A DNA stretch of 64,000 nt, taken from contig NC_063169.1 of assembly GCF_023159225.1 (NCBI RefSeq), positions 55,019,934-55,083,933 of the forward strand, given 5' to 3'. This document shows, piece after piece, positions 46,473-58,729 of this stretch. The DNA comes from Perognathus longimembris pacificus (taxonomy: Eukaryota; Chordata; Mammalia; Rodentia; Heteromyidae). The notes beneath the pieces were generated by a model. It was not told where the DNA came from, ran no database searches, and was given only the letters and a program-made list of their open reading frames with translations. A program made the translations under genes and the position numbers. How positions within the stretch are numbered: the stretch's first letter is position 1; every line of letters starts with the position of its first letter.

Positions 46473-47489
46473 AGGAGACAAAGCCAGCTTTATCTTTACA
46501 TGTTTTCCTCTTAGGCTGTACTGCCCACAGTCTGGTGGCTTTGAAATTTCCAAGAGGCTAGAGAGGGGAATCTGATTGGATAATGACTACTTAAGTTGTC
46601 CTTGTGCAATCATACTTGGTAGTCTAAGTAATTCTGCTCATTTCACAAGGAAAAACTATGAAGACAGAGCCTAAAGAACACAAGACACTCAGGAAATTGG
46701 GGCTGGACATTTTTTCCCCTGGGTTACTATACTATGCTACTCCAAGATATGCTATAAAAGGAAAAAAAAAATTCAAAGACGAATGAAGCACTTCCACCAA
46801 CTAATGCCAGGTCTTTTCCATCCGTGTGTTTAACGGAAGGGATTAAGCACAACCGATTCCCCTTTTCTAACCTCCTTCCTTACCAGCCCAGTCACCTCTC
46901 TGAAGCACAGTTAGAACTATGACATTGCCTACAAATGCAGCTAAGTGAGCAAGGGACCAGAAAGATCCCTAATTGATCATCCTAGGTCCTCAAACTCATG
47001 TCCACAGACTCCAGGACTCACTTCCTTCAGGCTGTCATGAAGATATACAAGTAAAAGAACTGTCACAAAACTAGCACAAGTGTAGGTACCTTTTAACTAA
47101 TGCCAATTATTTAAAAGGCTTAGAAAAGGAATACAAAACTCCTAAGTGGATTAAACCACACAAGTACACATACACACACATACACCTACACACACACAGA
47201 GTTGGCTTTGCTGATAATTTTTTTTAATTAATAAGAAAAGTACCAGCCACCACAAGCTCTACAGAATACATAGCACTATTGGTTATAGTTGATAAGAATA
47301 AGTTTAATCAAAAGTAGATTACATTTCAAATTAAGGGGAAAGTTGATGATGTTAGATACCCTTTGTAATAGTGTAATGCTGTTTATTCAGCACATAGAAA
47401 GTTATAGCCAGATATAGTCTGTATTGGACAGCAGGTCAGATGTCACTTAAGGGGGTGTCATTGTTTAAGAACCAACTGTCACTTAAGAA
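46473..47489. other. Non-coding unique sequence
   Basis: Short CA-rich patch near 47160-47200; nothing else recognised. Confidence 0.35.
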
Positions 47490-47721
47490 TATGTAGCTAG
47501 GAACCTGTGGCTTATGCCTATAATCCTAAATACTCAGGAGGCTGATAGCTGAAGATTGTGGTTCGAAGCTAGACCAGGCAGGAAAGACAGGAAGACTCTT
47601 ATGTCTGATAAATTATCAAAAAGCTGGAAGTGGACCTGTGGCTCAAGTGGTAGAGTGCTTGCTCTGAGTGAAAAAGCTCCGGACAGTGCACAACTCCCCA
47701 CTTCAAGCCCCAGGACCAGCA

Positions 47722-47773
<52 letters not shown>
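47490..47773 (+). repeat. B1-Geo SINE with (CA)n tail
   Basis: Full dimer to CCCCAGGACCAGCAT, then about 25 CA units (47723-47773) in place of an A tail. Confidence 0.9.
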
Positions 47774-47776
<3 letters not shown>

Positions 47777-49293
47777 TAACAGCAAATAATATATGTATTT
47801 ATGTATGTATGTACTTGGCCACTGCCAGAAGAGACATTCCCACAAAATGAGATTGCAATGAAGACTGAGAAGAGATGGAAATCTGATTTACTTAACTAGG
47901 GTATAGCCTCATACAGAAGAAATCCGAGGTCTAATCCAATGTTTCGTCAACAACCTAATAAAGGAAAGGGAAAAGGGATGTAGGAAGAAAGGATGATCAA
48001 TATACATTTGTGAACATCTGGAACCAATAGCCTTGCACCTGCTCAAAACACCATAAATTCCCAAGGTTCTAGGGGGCCTGGAACAACTCAAAGACTAAAG
48101 ACCTAGAATTGGCCAGACTTAGCTCCAACTGCTTTAGTACCTTCATTACAACCATAGCTGAACATCAGAATCATCTTTTACAAAGTGAATGAAAGGTCAT
48201 GGATTTGGGAGTTTTTGTTTGGCACTTGTGATTTTATTAGCTCCACTGTCTGTGTAAAGCACACCTCCCACAACCACTCAGGTTTAAGAAAGGTTCCTGG
48301 TTGTTTATACACAGAGCTGCCAAGTTAAGTGCTAGTTCCGTGTTTCTAACAGTAATAGTCAAAAGAGAAAATAAAAAGAAGATGCTTGCCACGCTTCTAG
48401 TGTAAATGTGATTAAAGGTGCATCAAATGCAAAGCAGGAAATGGGCCTCCTCAGAAGTTTCCTGCATACCTCAGTGGTCAACCAGCCCGCAAGTCTGATG
48501 GCCAGGAACTGCTCAGGACAGACACCTCCCCCCATCACCAAGAGCATTAAGCCATACACTTCATGGCATCTGCATGAAGTTACAGAGAAGAGCTCAGATT
48601 CGTGTGAGCAGAGTCACATCGGAGCAAGTGGCCACTGTGTAACCTGGAAGGTAGCCCATGATTCTTACTGGCAAAAATGAGACCCACAGCCAGGCACTCT
48701 GAAAACAAAAATAACTTGCATGCAACTACACCAAACACTCATTGAGCTGAAGAGAAAAAAGCAGTTTTCCAGGACCGCAACTCTCTGATGCTGTGGAGTT
48801 CGAATCCCATCTTATCCACGGCATTGCCTTACATCACTAGAGTCACCTATCCCCATGACTAGCATACAAGAGACATTCTTTCTGAGATGAACTGACCTTT
48901 TATGCTGTGTTATTGCTATTAAATTTTAACACTAAGACAAAGCTCCAGATTAGAGGAAATTAACTCTGGCACACGTGCAGCACTGGGTGTAAAGATTTAA
49001 TGTGGAGCAGATGGCTCTGTTAGGAATGAGACTTTTTCCCTCTTCTACACTCCACTGAAAAATCCTGTTTGAAGTTCTGTCTTAACACAGGAAGCCATCC
49101 TCATCCTCAAACACCAGACAGGACCGACAGTGGGACTGTAGTGGCCAGCAGGAGGCAGAACAGAACAGTGAATGCTCAGTGGAGCCACAGGCAAAAAAGA
49201 CCAGAGAAGGTGCATTCTTATCCAAACCCTAGACAAGGCAAGCTACTTTCTTCCAACTAAAACCTACAGGTCTGTGGTAAACATAAAAAGTCA
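47774..49293. other. Non-coding unique sequence
   Basis: No repeats recognised over 1.5 kb. Frames of 60-90 codons have no family match. Confidence 0.35.
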
Positions 49294-49515
49294 AAGCGGG
49301 CATCAGTGGCTCGGTATAATACAATTACTCAGGAGGCAGAGAGCTGAGGATCATGGTTCAAAGCCAGCCCAGAACTGGAAGTCCAAGAGACTCTTTATCT
49401 CCAATTAACCACCAGAAATCTAGAAGTAGGGCTGTGCTCAAAGTGGTAGTGAGCTAAAGGAGCTTAGGGATTGTGCCCAGGCCCAGAGTGCACACCCCAG
49501 GGCTGGCCACAAAAG
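49294..49515 (+). repeat. B1-Geo SINE
   Basis: Head is damaged after GGCATCAGTGGCTCGG; linker intact; Geo ends CCCCAGGGCTGGCCAC, followed by an 11-base G run at 49520-49530. Confidence 0.85.
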
Positions 49516-49869
49516 AAGAGGGGGGGGGGGCAAGCATCCCTTCCCCTCCATAACCAGGTGGAAATGTGTTCTGCCCAGGGCCGCATGGGTGAGGAGGGAA
49601 AAGAAGGAATGCACAGTACCCACAAAGACCATGGTCCAGGTGCCCAGATCAGCACTTCACACATCAGCTGGCCCCAGACCCCCTTATGCCTCAGCAGATG
49701 CAACATCTCTGGGAAATGATGCTTCTCAGACACATGGGGGGGGGGGGCCAGGGGGCTGCTAGTGCTCTGTCTGGAGGGCAGGCAACACCACAACCTAAAG
49801 TGCCCCCTAGACAAGAGTTTGCAGGGTAAGTAACCAAGGGGGGCGGGGCCTGAAGGAGTCCACACAGGA

Positions 49870-50020
49870 GCCTTTGGCTCAGCCTGAGGACTTGTCCCTT
49901 TCCCTCTCCTTGTCCTCTGAGGCTGCAGGCGTTTGCTCTTTCCTTGGCGTTTTCAGTCTCTTCGTCGAGATGATGCATTCTTTGTCCTTGGCCGGCAAAG
50001 GGATCCCCTAAGTTCAAAGG
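49870..50020 (-). pseudogene. Coding-like fragment, family unknown
   Basis: On the minus strand a frame reads about 43 residues of charged, Lys/Arg/Glu-rich protein including KRLKTPRKEQTPAASED and KERERDKSSG, then stops at TGA. A TAG, which could also be read as a weak AG acceptor, immediately precedes it. Composition is unlike the surrounding non-coding DNA. It may be a retrocopy remnant of a nuclear protein or chance. I do not recognise the parent gene. Confidence 0.2.
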
Positions 50021-51102
50021 ACAAATTGTCTCCCCTTAGCCGCTCTGCTCACCAGTGCTCATCAGTGCAAATTCTGCCTGAAGTAGGTACAGTCCCGGCC
50101 TCTACATCCTCAGCTCTCCTTCTTCCTCACTGTCGCAGTGGAGGTTCCCCCAATCCTCCCGTCAGTCCCCAAACACCACCTAAGTGGAGAAACAAGGCTA
50201 ACTGTGCTGACAGGCTGGACTTCCAGGTTTGTGGCCAGCCTCTCCTCTCATTTGCATACAGTATTTCTACTCTTACCTTTCATATTTCAGCAAACCTTTA
50301 GGATTCCTCATAAGCCTGAGTTCCCAAACCCCAAGATAACCAAAGCCTCACTTTAACAAAACCAATGTTGACTCCACCTAGTTTCTCCCTTCTTTCTGTA
50401 GAAACACTCCACCCACCCCAGATCCACTCTGCTCTTGTCTGGCCTTTATGTCCTACCACAGCAACCTCAAACTTCAGCCCTGGATTTGTCAGGCCCTGCT
50501 CAGAGCCCTGTAGCTAACGGACTACCCCAAGCTCCAGGGTCTCCAGCCTATGCACCCACAACAGAGATCTCCCAATCTCTGTGTACTTCCTGGGTGCTAT
50601 CAATAAAAAAAAAAACCTCTCTACTTGTTCTCCATTCTAAAACTGCACATGGCACCATGAAGCTGGCCATGTAGGAATTCCTTAGTTTGCCTGAGGTTAT
50701 GTGTGTCTGGCCTCCTATCTGGTGCTTCTCCTTTGCAGTGACAATGATCAAAAATGTAGGGAATAATGTAAGTGAAACTTAATGGGATAGAGTAAGGAAA
50801 AGAAATGTCCACGTTCCCCATTCCCCTTTCAAAAACATGTTGGTACAACATACAGTGGCAGAGAACAAAGTATTTGAGTTAGGCAGAGCTGGACTTGGCT
50901 TCAAGGTTTACATTTATTGACAATTTTATCTTGGACCAGACTTCCTGAGCTGGTTTGTTTTCCCTAAGAGGAAAAAAAAATCAGTACTGCCACCTAGTGG
51001 TATTATGAACCAATGACATAGTATTATGAAAGAACCACAGAGAAAACACTGGTATTGTCAGACACATATTTTCGAAACAGAACTTAACAGAATATAATCA
51101 AC
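50021..51102. other. Non-coding unique sequence
   Basis: Slightly pyrimidine-rich with several 60-120 codon frames but no recognised family or exon signals. Confidence 0.35.
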
Positions 51103-51321
51103 AAAATACTTTTTTTAATCAGTCCCGGGGCTTAAACTCAGGGGCGTTAGCACTATCCCTTGCTTCTTTTTTCTCAAGGCTAGCATTCTACCTCTTGATC
51201 CACAGTGTCACTTCTGGCTTTTTCTATATATGTGGTACTGAAGAATTGAACCCAGGGCTTCATGTACGCTAGGCAGGTACTCTACCACTAAGCCACATTC
51301 CTAGCCCCTGGAAATACTTTT
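51103..51321 (-). repeat. IDL-Geo SINE, first of a same-site pair
   Basis: Older type, minus strand, element about 51114-51308. AAATACTTTT occurs on both sides (51104-51113 and 51312-51321) as its target duplication. Confidence 0.9.
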
Positions 51322-51541
51322 TTTTTGCCAGTCCTGGGACTTGAATTTAGGGTCTGAGCACTGTCCCTGGCTTCCTTCTTCTCAAGGCTAGCACTCTGCC
51401 ACTTGAGCCACAACACCACTTCCGGCTTTTTCTGTTTATGTGGTGCTGAGGAATCAAACCTAAGGGCTTCATACATGCTAGGCAAGCACTCTACCACTAA
51501 GCCACATTCCTAGGCCCCTGGAAATACTTTTAAAACTTTTA
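51309..51541 (-). repeat. IDL-Geo SINE, second of a same-site pair
   Basis: Element about 51322-51528, flanked by TGGAAATACTTTT at 51309-51321 and 51529-51541. It re-used one copy of the duplication made by the other insertion, in the same orientation. Confidence 0.9.
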
Positions 51542-51597
51542 TTGAACCATTATTCCCTGAAAATTAATGTACTGTCATAGCCTTAAGAAAATTGAAG

Positions 51598-51838
51598 TGC
51601 TAGGTGCTGGTGGCTCACACCTGAAATCCTAGCTACTCAGAAGACTGAGATCTGAGGATCGTGGTTTGAAGCCAGGCCAGGCAGAAAAGTCTCCATGAGA
51701 GTCTTGCCTCCAATTAACCACACAAAAGCCAGAAGTGGTGCTGTGGATCAGGTGGTAGAGCCCTAGCCTTGAGCACAGAGGCTCAGGAACAGTGTCCAGG
51801 CCCTGAGTTCAAGTCCCACAACACACACACACACACTA
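51598..51838 (+). repeat. B1-Geo SINE with short CA tail
   Basis: Complete head, linker and Geo to AAGTCCCACAACACAC, then (CA)n. Confidence 0.9.
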
Positions 51839-52080
51839 AAGCAAATTTAATTGGGACCCTCAAGAAAATTGTATGATCCTGCTCCAAAATGTAAGTGTAA
51901 AACTAAATAAGGCACAATATCAACTTTAAAAACTACATCATAGAAGAAAATCATGGATGAAAACAGTAGAGCATGAGTTCCCTCCTATAGAATAATGACC
52001 TGTAAAAGCTATGTAGCAAGACCTAAAACCTGGAAAGCAGCATCAGGTATACTGTAGCTACTCTTAAGAAAATAAATATA

Positions 52081-52260
52081 GGGCTGATAATGTGGCTTAG
52101 TGGTAGAATGCTTGCCTAACATGCATGAAGGTTTGATTCTTCAATATCACATAAACAGATAAAGCCCAAAATAGTGCTGTGGCTCAAGTGCTAGCCTTGA
52201 GCAAAAGCAGCTCGGGGGCAATGCCCTGAGTTCAAGCCCCAGGACTGTGCATATATATGC
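52081..52260 (+). repeat. IDL-Geo SINE, older, deleted
   Basis: Lost CCCTGG before box B (GAAGGTTTGATTC) and lost GGTAGAGT within Geo. It ends at a small TGCATATATATGCA palindrome instead of an A tail. Confidence 0.85.
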
Positions 52261-53921
52261 ACACACATTTCTAAATGTGGTAATGAACAAGGTAGCTAGG
52301 AGCTATTTCTGCCTTTGAGTAGAAATTCTACTAAGTTTTCCTCTACTGGAGGAAAGCTTGGCCTGTGGACAATAATTAACCTTTCTCCAAAAGCATCGTG
52401 CTTCTATTTGCCAAACCACAGCCACAGGAAATCAGTTGCCCACAACTTCCTCATAAATCAAAAGTCTACCTGCTTCCCATTTTCTGTTATGGCCTTCCCT
52501 AGCCAAACTCTGTTGAAACCAATAGAGAACACACCTACCAACTTCCACACAAAGACCCAAAGGCTCCCTGAACTTAGGGTGATGGATAACTCACCCCTAC
52601 ATGAGATTCTGAAGGTGCTACAGCCACTGTCCCTGCACTAGCCTCAATCTAGGCTTTGCCTGCACTAGCTTGGAAGCTAGCAGTCCCCCTTGATACTCTT
52701 CAAGTACATCCATGAGTCACGTTTCCGTTTCCTCTCACTGTTCCAAGTAGTCTTGTTAGCTCAAAGTTCATTCATTCACAATAATGCTAGCTCACTCATC
52801 CAGAATACTCAGACACTGAGGAACTGTGACTTACCACTCAACCCTCAGAGGAGGGAAGGCGATGGCTAAGTAAATCTAAAAATAAAAAGAACTCCAACCC
52901 TTCACACAGTACTTCCTCCCAGCCCACTGTAAAACAACACCTCACTTTTATTAGCAGACAAAAATGTGACTCATGATTTTCTTTCATCCATGGGTCAGAC
53001 TCCCCAGGCAAAAACTCACGCACATTACACTTCGTGGGGCCTTTTAAATATTTACATGTTAGCAGTATTCTTCCTTTCAGGTCAAAGATTACAGTACTTA
53101 GCCACACAAAGAGAGCAGAGGAATACAGTTATGAATTAGTAAACTGCTTTTACCCAGCCTTCCATTTGTTAATTCAGTCCAACTTCAAAGGGGATTTTGA
53201 AGAAAGGCTCAGCTGTCGGAAAATAACCTTCAGAAAATTCCTAAATCAAAAAGTGATTTGGCCAGTTTTCCCCAAAACTAGTTCTGTGGGAAAACTGCTC
53301 AGTTGGAGGCATGGTAACAAAAAGTCTCTTCCTATGTATAGAGGTTGTGTTTGTTTGTTTTATCGCTTTTGATATGGGGCATCCATCCACTTGTTTCTGG
53401 GGAGGGAACGGGAACTCCTGATCTGCATGGTGGACCCCACTCAGCTCAGTTCAGTGCATCACAATCACACTGGGAGCTCCTAACTCTACAGATGTGTGGG
53501 CCCAATGCCAATTCCACAGAATCCAACACCACCTCTGCTTCCCAGGAAGATGAAAACAATTGACAAGTAACTGACATTGTGTGTGACCACGTGAGCAACT
53601 GGCACAAACCAGGAAGGTTGGAAAGCAGGGCTCAACTGACTGACAAAGCCACATACTACTCACAGGTGGCCTTTTCCTTTCCTGAGCCTCCTTCACAGAG
53701 AAAACCATGACAAGGCCGTTCTCACCTTAGGGAATCAAGCCACAAAGCCCGGGCAGGCTCAGACAGCGCCCCCAGGTGGATGGATGCCAGCTAACACCTG
53801 CGCCAGGTCCCTGTGGCGATGCACAACCCCACCTGGGAACATTTCAGTAGATGTCCTGGGCTTCAGAAGGAGGCCTTGGAAAATCAGAACGAGAAATGTT
53901 CACAGGGCCTGACTCTTGTAG
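52261..53921. other. Long repeat-free non-coding stretch
   Basis: About 1.65 kb without recognised SINEs. Frames of 108-112 codons (52315-52641, 53034-53372) have no family match. Confidence 0.4.
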
Positions 53922-54125
53922 AGTCTTGCGGCTTAGTAATAGAGTGCTTGCCTTGCACCCATGAAGCCCTGGGTTCAATTCCTGAGTATCACATAACAGA
54001 AAAGGCTGGAAGTGGCTCTGTAGCTCAAGTGGTAGAGTGCTGGCCTTGAGCAAAAGAAGCTCAGGGATAGTGCTTAGGCCCTGAGTTCAAGGCCCAGGAC
54101 TGGCCAAAAAACAAAAAAGTCTTGC
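53922..54125 (+). repeat. IDL-Geo SINE, 5' truncated, 8-bp target duplication
   Basis: AGTCTTGC at 53922-53929 and 54118-54125. The element begins at GGCTTAGTAATAGAG, almost the same truncation point as the 46.3 kb copy, but is of the older type. Confidence 0.87.
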
Positions 54126-55143
54126 ATGGGCTTCTAGAGGACTTGAACAACTGCTTGACAGTTTTGAAAACTAGTTTTCTTGCTAAGTAGCAATTTCTTG
54201 GGCCATTTATGCAAAATCTCTAAGCAGCCGATGCCAGGAAAAGGGACAAGCATGAGAAGGAGGGGGAGAGTTAACATTTAAAGTACACTAAAAAAAAAAT
54301 AATAACAACAGTAATTAATTCTAAGGACCCAACTCTTCTATTTATTCTCCAATAGAATATAGTGTCACCAGACAGATTATAAATGACATGTCTCTCCTCT
54401 GAATTATTTGATCCCCAGAGAAGATATCTACACAAATTGGGGTGAGGGGAGAGAAAGATCCAGAATAAAGGCAAGGACAGAGCTGAGATTGTCAGGAAAT
54501 GACAATTGCAAGTCCTGTAGACACTCTAAGAGAAAATGGAAGGGGGAGGAGCTGTTTTGCCAGGCGGCCTGTGCACCTGTGGTGCAGGAGGTGCATGCTT
54601 CAGGATGCACGATTCCTCGGCCCACAGGGCATGTGCTCCATGAGGATCTACAAAGACCTCCCAAACCTTGGGCAGTACTGGACCCACACTTTTTCCCATG
54701 CATGCACACCTAATTTAGAAATTAGACCCAGTCACAGACAGGCATGAGTAACAATGCAATGGAATAATTATAACAGAGCACCGTCACAAGGACTGTGTGA
54801 AACACCTTCCTGGCGCTTTCTCACCGCGCTCACTAACTAGGGACAGCTCTTCCCAGCCTCTGGAGAACTTCCAGATCCAGCATCACTGCTCATGCCCACT
54901 GGGCCACTGTGTACAAGAATGGCAACCTGAATACAAGTGTTCCAATAACATGATGGTTAAATGTCTGATAACCAGATGGCCAAGTGATTAACGGGCAGGC
55001 AGTTTATAACAGATAGCATGGATATGAGTCATAAATGGATGGCTTTGTGACCTATGCGAGACAAGAGTAGAGTTAGTCTGAGATTACGTCATGCTACAAA
55101 ACTGATGAAATATTTCTGGAATTTACCATCAAAATGTCTAAGC
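54126..55143. other. Non-coding unique sequence
   Basis: No recognised repeat. Overlapping 80-100 codon frames on both strands near 54430-54750 show no family. Confidence 0.35.
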
Positions 55144-55220
55144 TGGGGCTAGAGATGTAATCCCATGGTAGAGCGCTTACCTAGCATGTGTGAGGCCCTG
55201 TGTCTGATCCCCAGCACTTT
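55144..55220 (+). repeat. ID-like tRNA SINE monomer
   Basis: GGGGCTAGAGATGTAATCCC, GAGCGCTTACCTAGCATG, GATCCCCAGCAC. No Geo. Confidence 0.7.
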
Positions 55221-55239
55221 TGTCTTAATCAAGCTTACT

Positions 55240-55400
55240 TTAGCCACACAGGTCTTTAATCCCAGCACTGGAGGTAAGGCAGGAAGATCACAAGTTTGAA
55301 AGTTTGAGGCCAGCTTGACCCGCCTGGCAAGACACTATCTCAAAATACCAGGGGCCTATTAATACAAAGCTCTGGATTCAATCAACAATACCATAAAACT
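55240..55400 (+). repeat. Old B1 unit with tRNA-like 3' piece
   Basis: TCTTTAATCCCAGCACTGG to GCAAGACACTATCTC, then AAGCTCTGGATTCAATC, a box-B-like remnant. With the ID copy 20 bases upstream this may be one old composite. Confidence 0.55.
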
Positions 55401-56444
55401 CCCTCTCCTCTCCCCTTTATCCCCCTCCCTTCTTCCACCCCCACCCCCAATTCATTTCTAGGCTGCAGTTGACTTCAGGTAACTAAACCTGTGGAAAGTA
55501 AAACCACATTGGTAAGGGCTGTCTTTATCTTGATGGATACCTAGCACAATGGTCTATCTGGTCTCTCTTCCTTTAAAACTGCCCTTCTCACTAATCCAAG
55601 GAGAAAAACCAAGGTCATCAAACTTCCCTTGGAACATTAAAAACAATGGCTGTTTTCCTTGGCAGGTCCCATGCAGCTCATCCTGAAAGCCATTTGTTTG
55701 GTACTAATCTAAACGACCTCCAGGTCGTCAGGTACTAGGGAGAGACTGATCTGGCAAAATCCTGGGAGTCAGAATTTATTCCTGCTGACCAGCGGCAGGA
55801 GCCTGGACAACTGCTCCCCGGGCTTGGATGACTCTCTGAGCCAGGATTAAATGCTCTCCACTAAGGCTGCCCCAGCTCTGCATCTAGGCTGCTCTGTCCA
55901 GCAGTAGCATCTCTACCAGGCAGCTCTGGACAAACAATGCTTCACCCTAAACACTGGCTATCTACAACAGGAGGCCTCCAAGGTCATGTGGAAATTTTTT
56001 TTAAGTTCACTTTTAAAAAAAAATTTTGTTGTCGAGGTGATGTACATAGGGGTTTTACACTTACATCCAAGATTCTTACAGCCAAGATCCCCAAGGTGCC
56101 TGAATGAACTAACAATACTGAGAAGGGATCTCAATGAGTTGGCTGCTCCTAAGATGTTAACAAGGCTGCAGGTTTTGAATTCTTAAATTCCATTCCCAGT
56201 CACTTTCTCTGGCTTTAGGAGTGGGGAGCCTCTCCTTTCAAAACAGTAGCTACAGGTAGCAGGAGCAACAAGTTATTCCTACCTTACACGAGTTCCAAAA
56301 GAAAATACTCTCAAAGAAAGTTGCCAAGTGCTTAAGGACCCCCCCCTTCCAATCAATACAATAAGACATCTAGTGGGGTGACTACAGCTTAATGGAAGGA
56401 TCACAAGACAACACTTCTAAGTATGTAAAAATACCATTTAAGTT
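55401..56444. other. Non-coding unique sequence
   Basis: Pyrimidine-rich patch at 55400-55450; otherwise nothing recognised. Confidence 0.35.
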
Positions 56445-56686
56445 TAAGGTTCTCTATTTCTTTTTTTTTTTTTTTTTGGCCAGTCCTGGGCCTTGGACTC
56501 AGGCCTGAGCACTGTCCCTGGCTTCTTCCCACTCAAGGCTAGCACTCTGCCACTTGAGCCACAGCGCCGCTTCTGGCCGTTTTCTGTATATGTGGTGCTG
56601 GGGAATCGAACCTAGGGCCTCGTGTATCCGAGGCAGGCACTCTTGCCACTAGGCTATATCCCCAGCCCTAAGGTTCTCTATTTCTT
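56445..56686 (-). repeat. IDL-Geo SINE, young, 18-bp target duplication
   Basis: TAAGGTTCTCTATTTCTT at 56445-56462 and 56669-56686. Minus strand, ~17-base T run (A tail), full length. The longest duplication in the window. Confidence 0.95.
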
Positions 56687-56722
56687 AATTCCAAATCCAG
56701 GTATAGAAACAACAGAATAGCG

Positions 56723-56775
56723 TTGTTGTTGTTGTTGTTTGTGTTTGTTGTTTGTTTGGGGTTTTTTTGGGGGGG
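56723..56775 (+). repeat. (GTT)n then T/G runs
   Basis: GTTGTTGTTGTTGTTGTT, then TTTGTTTG units and a G run, forming the reverse-complement tail of the next SINE. Confidence 0.85.
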
Positions 56776-56972
56776 CAGTGTCCTGGGACTTGAACTCAGG
56801 GCTTGAGTGCTATCCCTGAGCCTCTTTTGTTCAAGACTAGCACTCTATCACTTGAGCCACAGTGCCACTTCCAGCTTTTTCTGAGTAGTTTATTGGGCAT
56901 AGAGTCTCCTGGACTTTCCTGCCTGGGCTGGCTTCTAAACACAATCCTCAGATCTCACCTTCCTGAATAGCT
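56776..56972 (-). repeat. B1-Geo SINE, head truncated
   Basis: Minus strand; the first ~35 bases of the head are missing (ends TCCTGAATAGCT). Confidence 0.85.
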
Positions 56973-58385
56973 ATTTGATTAAGGCATTTATGAAGTTCAA
57001 GTACATACACCCTCTAGAGGAGAGCTTCAGCTCTTATTTTTCTGCATTACATGGAAAAAAAGAACATGGAGAATGAGCTCTCAGGGCTTCTCGGCGCCAG
57101 GTAGAGGGGAAATGCTAAGGATACAGGATGGAGAAGACCCATGGCTGGTGTACAGTTAACAGGCAAGAAGGCAGTGGGGCAGGCTACTAGCACTTTGAAA
57201 GGCAGCAAGCTGGAATTTGTAAATGCACACAAAGATGTCGCCTATATTTCTACTACTCAAAGGCAACTAGAGGTGGCTACTGGGTGGAGAACTTAGGAGC
57301 CTCAGGGCAACCTACAGCTCTCCAAACTCATTGGGTAAATGGAAGGACAGACATGCATGCTTCTCTTATGCTTCAATCAAATGCCAGAGGCAGTTTGCCT
57401 ATATTAATAGTTTTGTATGTCATATTTTTATATGTTATAAATATCCAAATGGCAATTGGTAGAAAAAAAGATTCCCCACCTCTGGGTGGTTGCCAGCTGC
57501 CCAAAACAGCTGGCCAGGTGATGCTGTCTCCACCTTCCTGGAACATCTCTAAGTCCTACTCAGATTCCAGAACACTGACCAGTCTTCACCATGCTCACAG
57601 AGGTGGGTGTGTCCACCAGACTAAAATGATGCTCTCAGGTGTCTTTGTAGTAGGCGGCTGAACCTCACCTTGGCTCCTTGGGGAACCACAACATTCTCAC
57701 ACTCTAAGCAACGTGGTGAAGATGGCATTGCAGACCCATTTCTTTTCCACCTAGGTCACCACATGCTTTCACCCACGTGTGAAAAGACTCGAGCAGAGCC
57801 TTGAGCCTGGCTTTCCCTTAGATTCCCCTTGGATCATCAGCCAATCACCTAATTTACTGTGTGTCCGAGTTTCCCCTCTCCACACCAGACACAGTAAAAT
57901 CGAAGAAGGCATCTCAGAGACTTAACTGAATGAACTATGTTGTTATATTGTATATTTTTTTCCAAAACAAACTCAATATAGTAGGGTTTTGTTTTTCTTG
58001 TTGTTGTGGGCTAAGGCTATTCTATATGAAAAAGATTTGAAGCTTTTTAAGGTCTTTCCTGTCCTGTCTAATAGATGCAGAAATTAGAATTGGCTTATCT
58101 AAGCAAGTATGTAACCTAGATACTTGAGAAACCTCTAGTGCTTATCATTGAGTGCTTGATACCTTGAGATTATCAAATGACAGATGTTCACCTGGATCCA
58201 ATCTGATCTCAGGGCAAGGCCTCAGGTTGGACTGGGTTAGCACCTGTGGAAGGGACCAGAAAGTAACTTTCCAGTGCTACGTACACATTTTTTCCTGTTG
58301 ACTGGTGCTGAGAGAACTCAGGACAGATAGAAAATTTTACTGAGTTTATACCACCTGTTCGTCAAATTATTATTATTATTATTTT
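56973..58385. other. Non-coding unique sequence
   Basis: 1.4 kb without SINEs. The 125-codon plus frame at 57284-57661 has no recognised family. Confidence 0.35.
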
Positions 58386-58576
58386 GCCAGTCCCAGGGCT
58401 TGAGACTCAGGGCCTGAGTGTCGTTCCTGGCTTGCTTTTGCTCAAGGCTAGCACTCTACCTCTTAAGCCACAGCACCACTTCCAGCTTATTCTGTGTATG
58501 GGGTGCTGAGGAATCGAACCCAGGGCTTCATGCATGCTAGGCAAGCACTCTACTGCTAAGCCACATTCCCAGCCCC
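58366..58576 (-). repeat. IDL-Geo SINE, older type, (ATT)n tail
   Basis: Minus strand copy at 58386-58576, with a TTATTATTATTATTTT tail on its left; TCATTATTTT follows on the right. Confidence 0.9.
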
Positions 58577-58729
58577 TCATTATTTTAAATTTATGTGGAA
58601 AAATAATTTTGTGACTTGAAAAAAGAATCTAGAATTTTACTTAAATTTTTCTTGTCTTGATTTTTTATATTAGTAAACTGAGAATAAGATTCTTGGACCT
58701 TAATCTTCTCATTAGAACTTACTATGTTT

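Noticed and set aside
43366..47773. Regular repeats as a CRISPR-like array
   Set aside because: They are CA dinucleotide tracts and dispersed SINEs with no direct repeat/spacer pattern, in a vertebrate genome.
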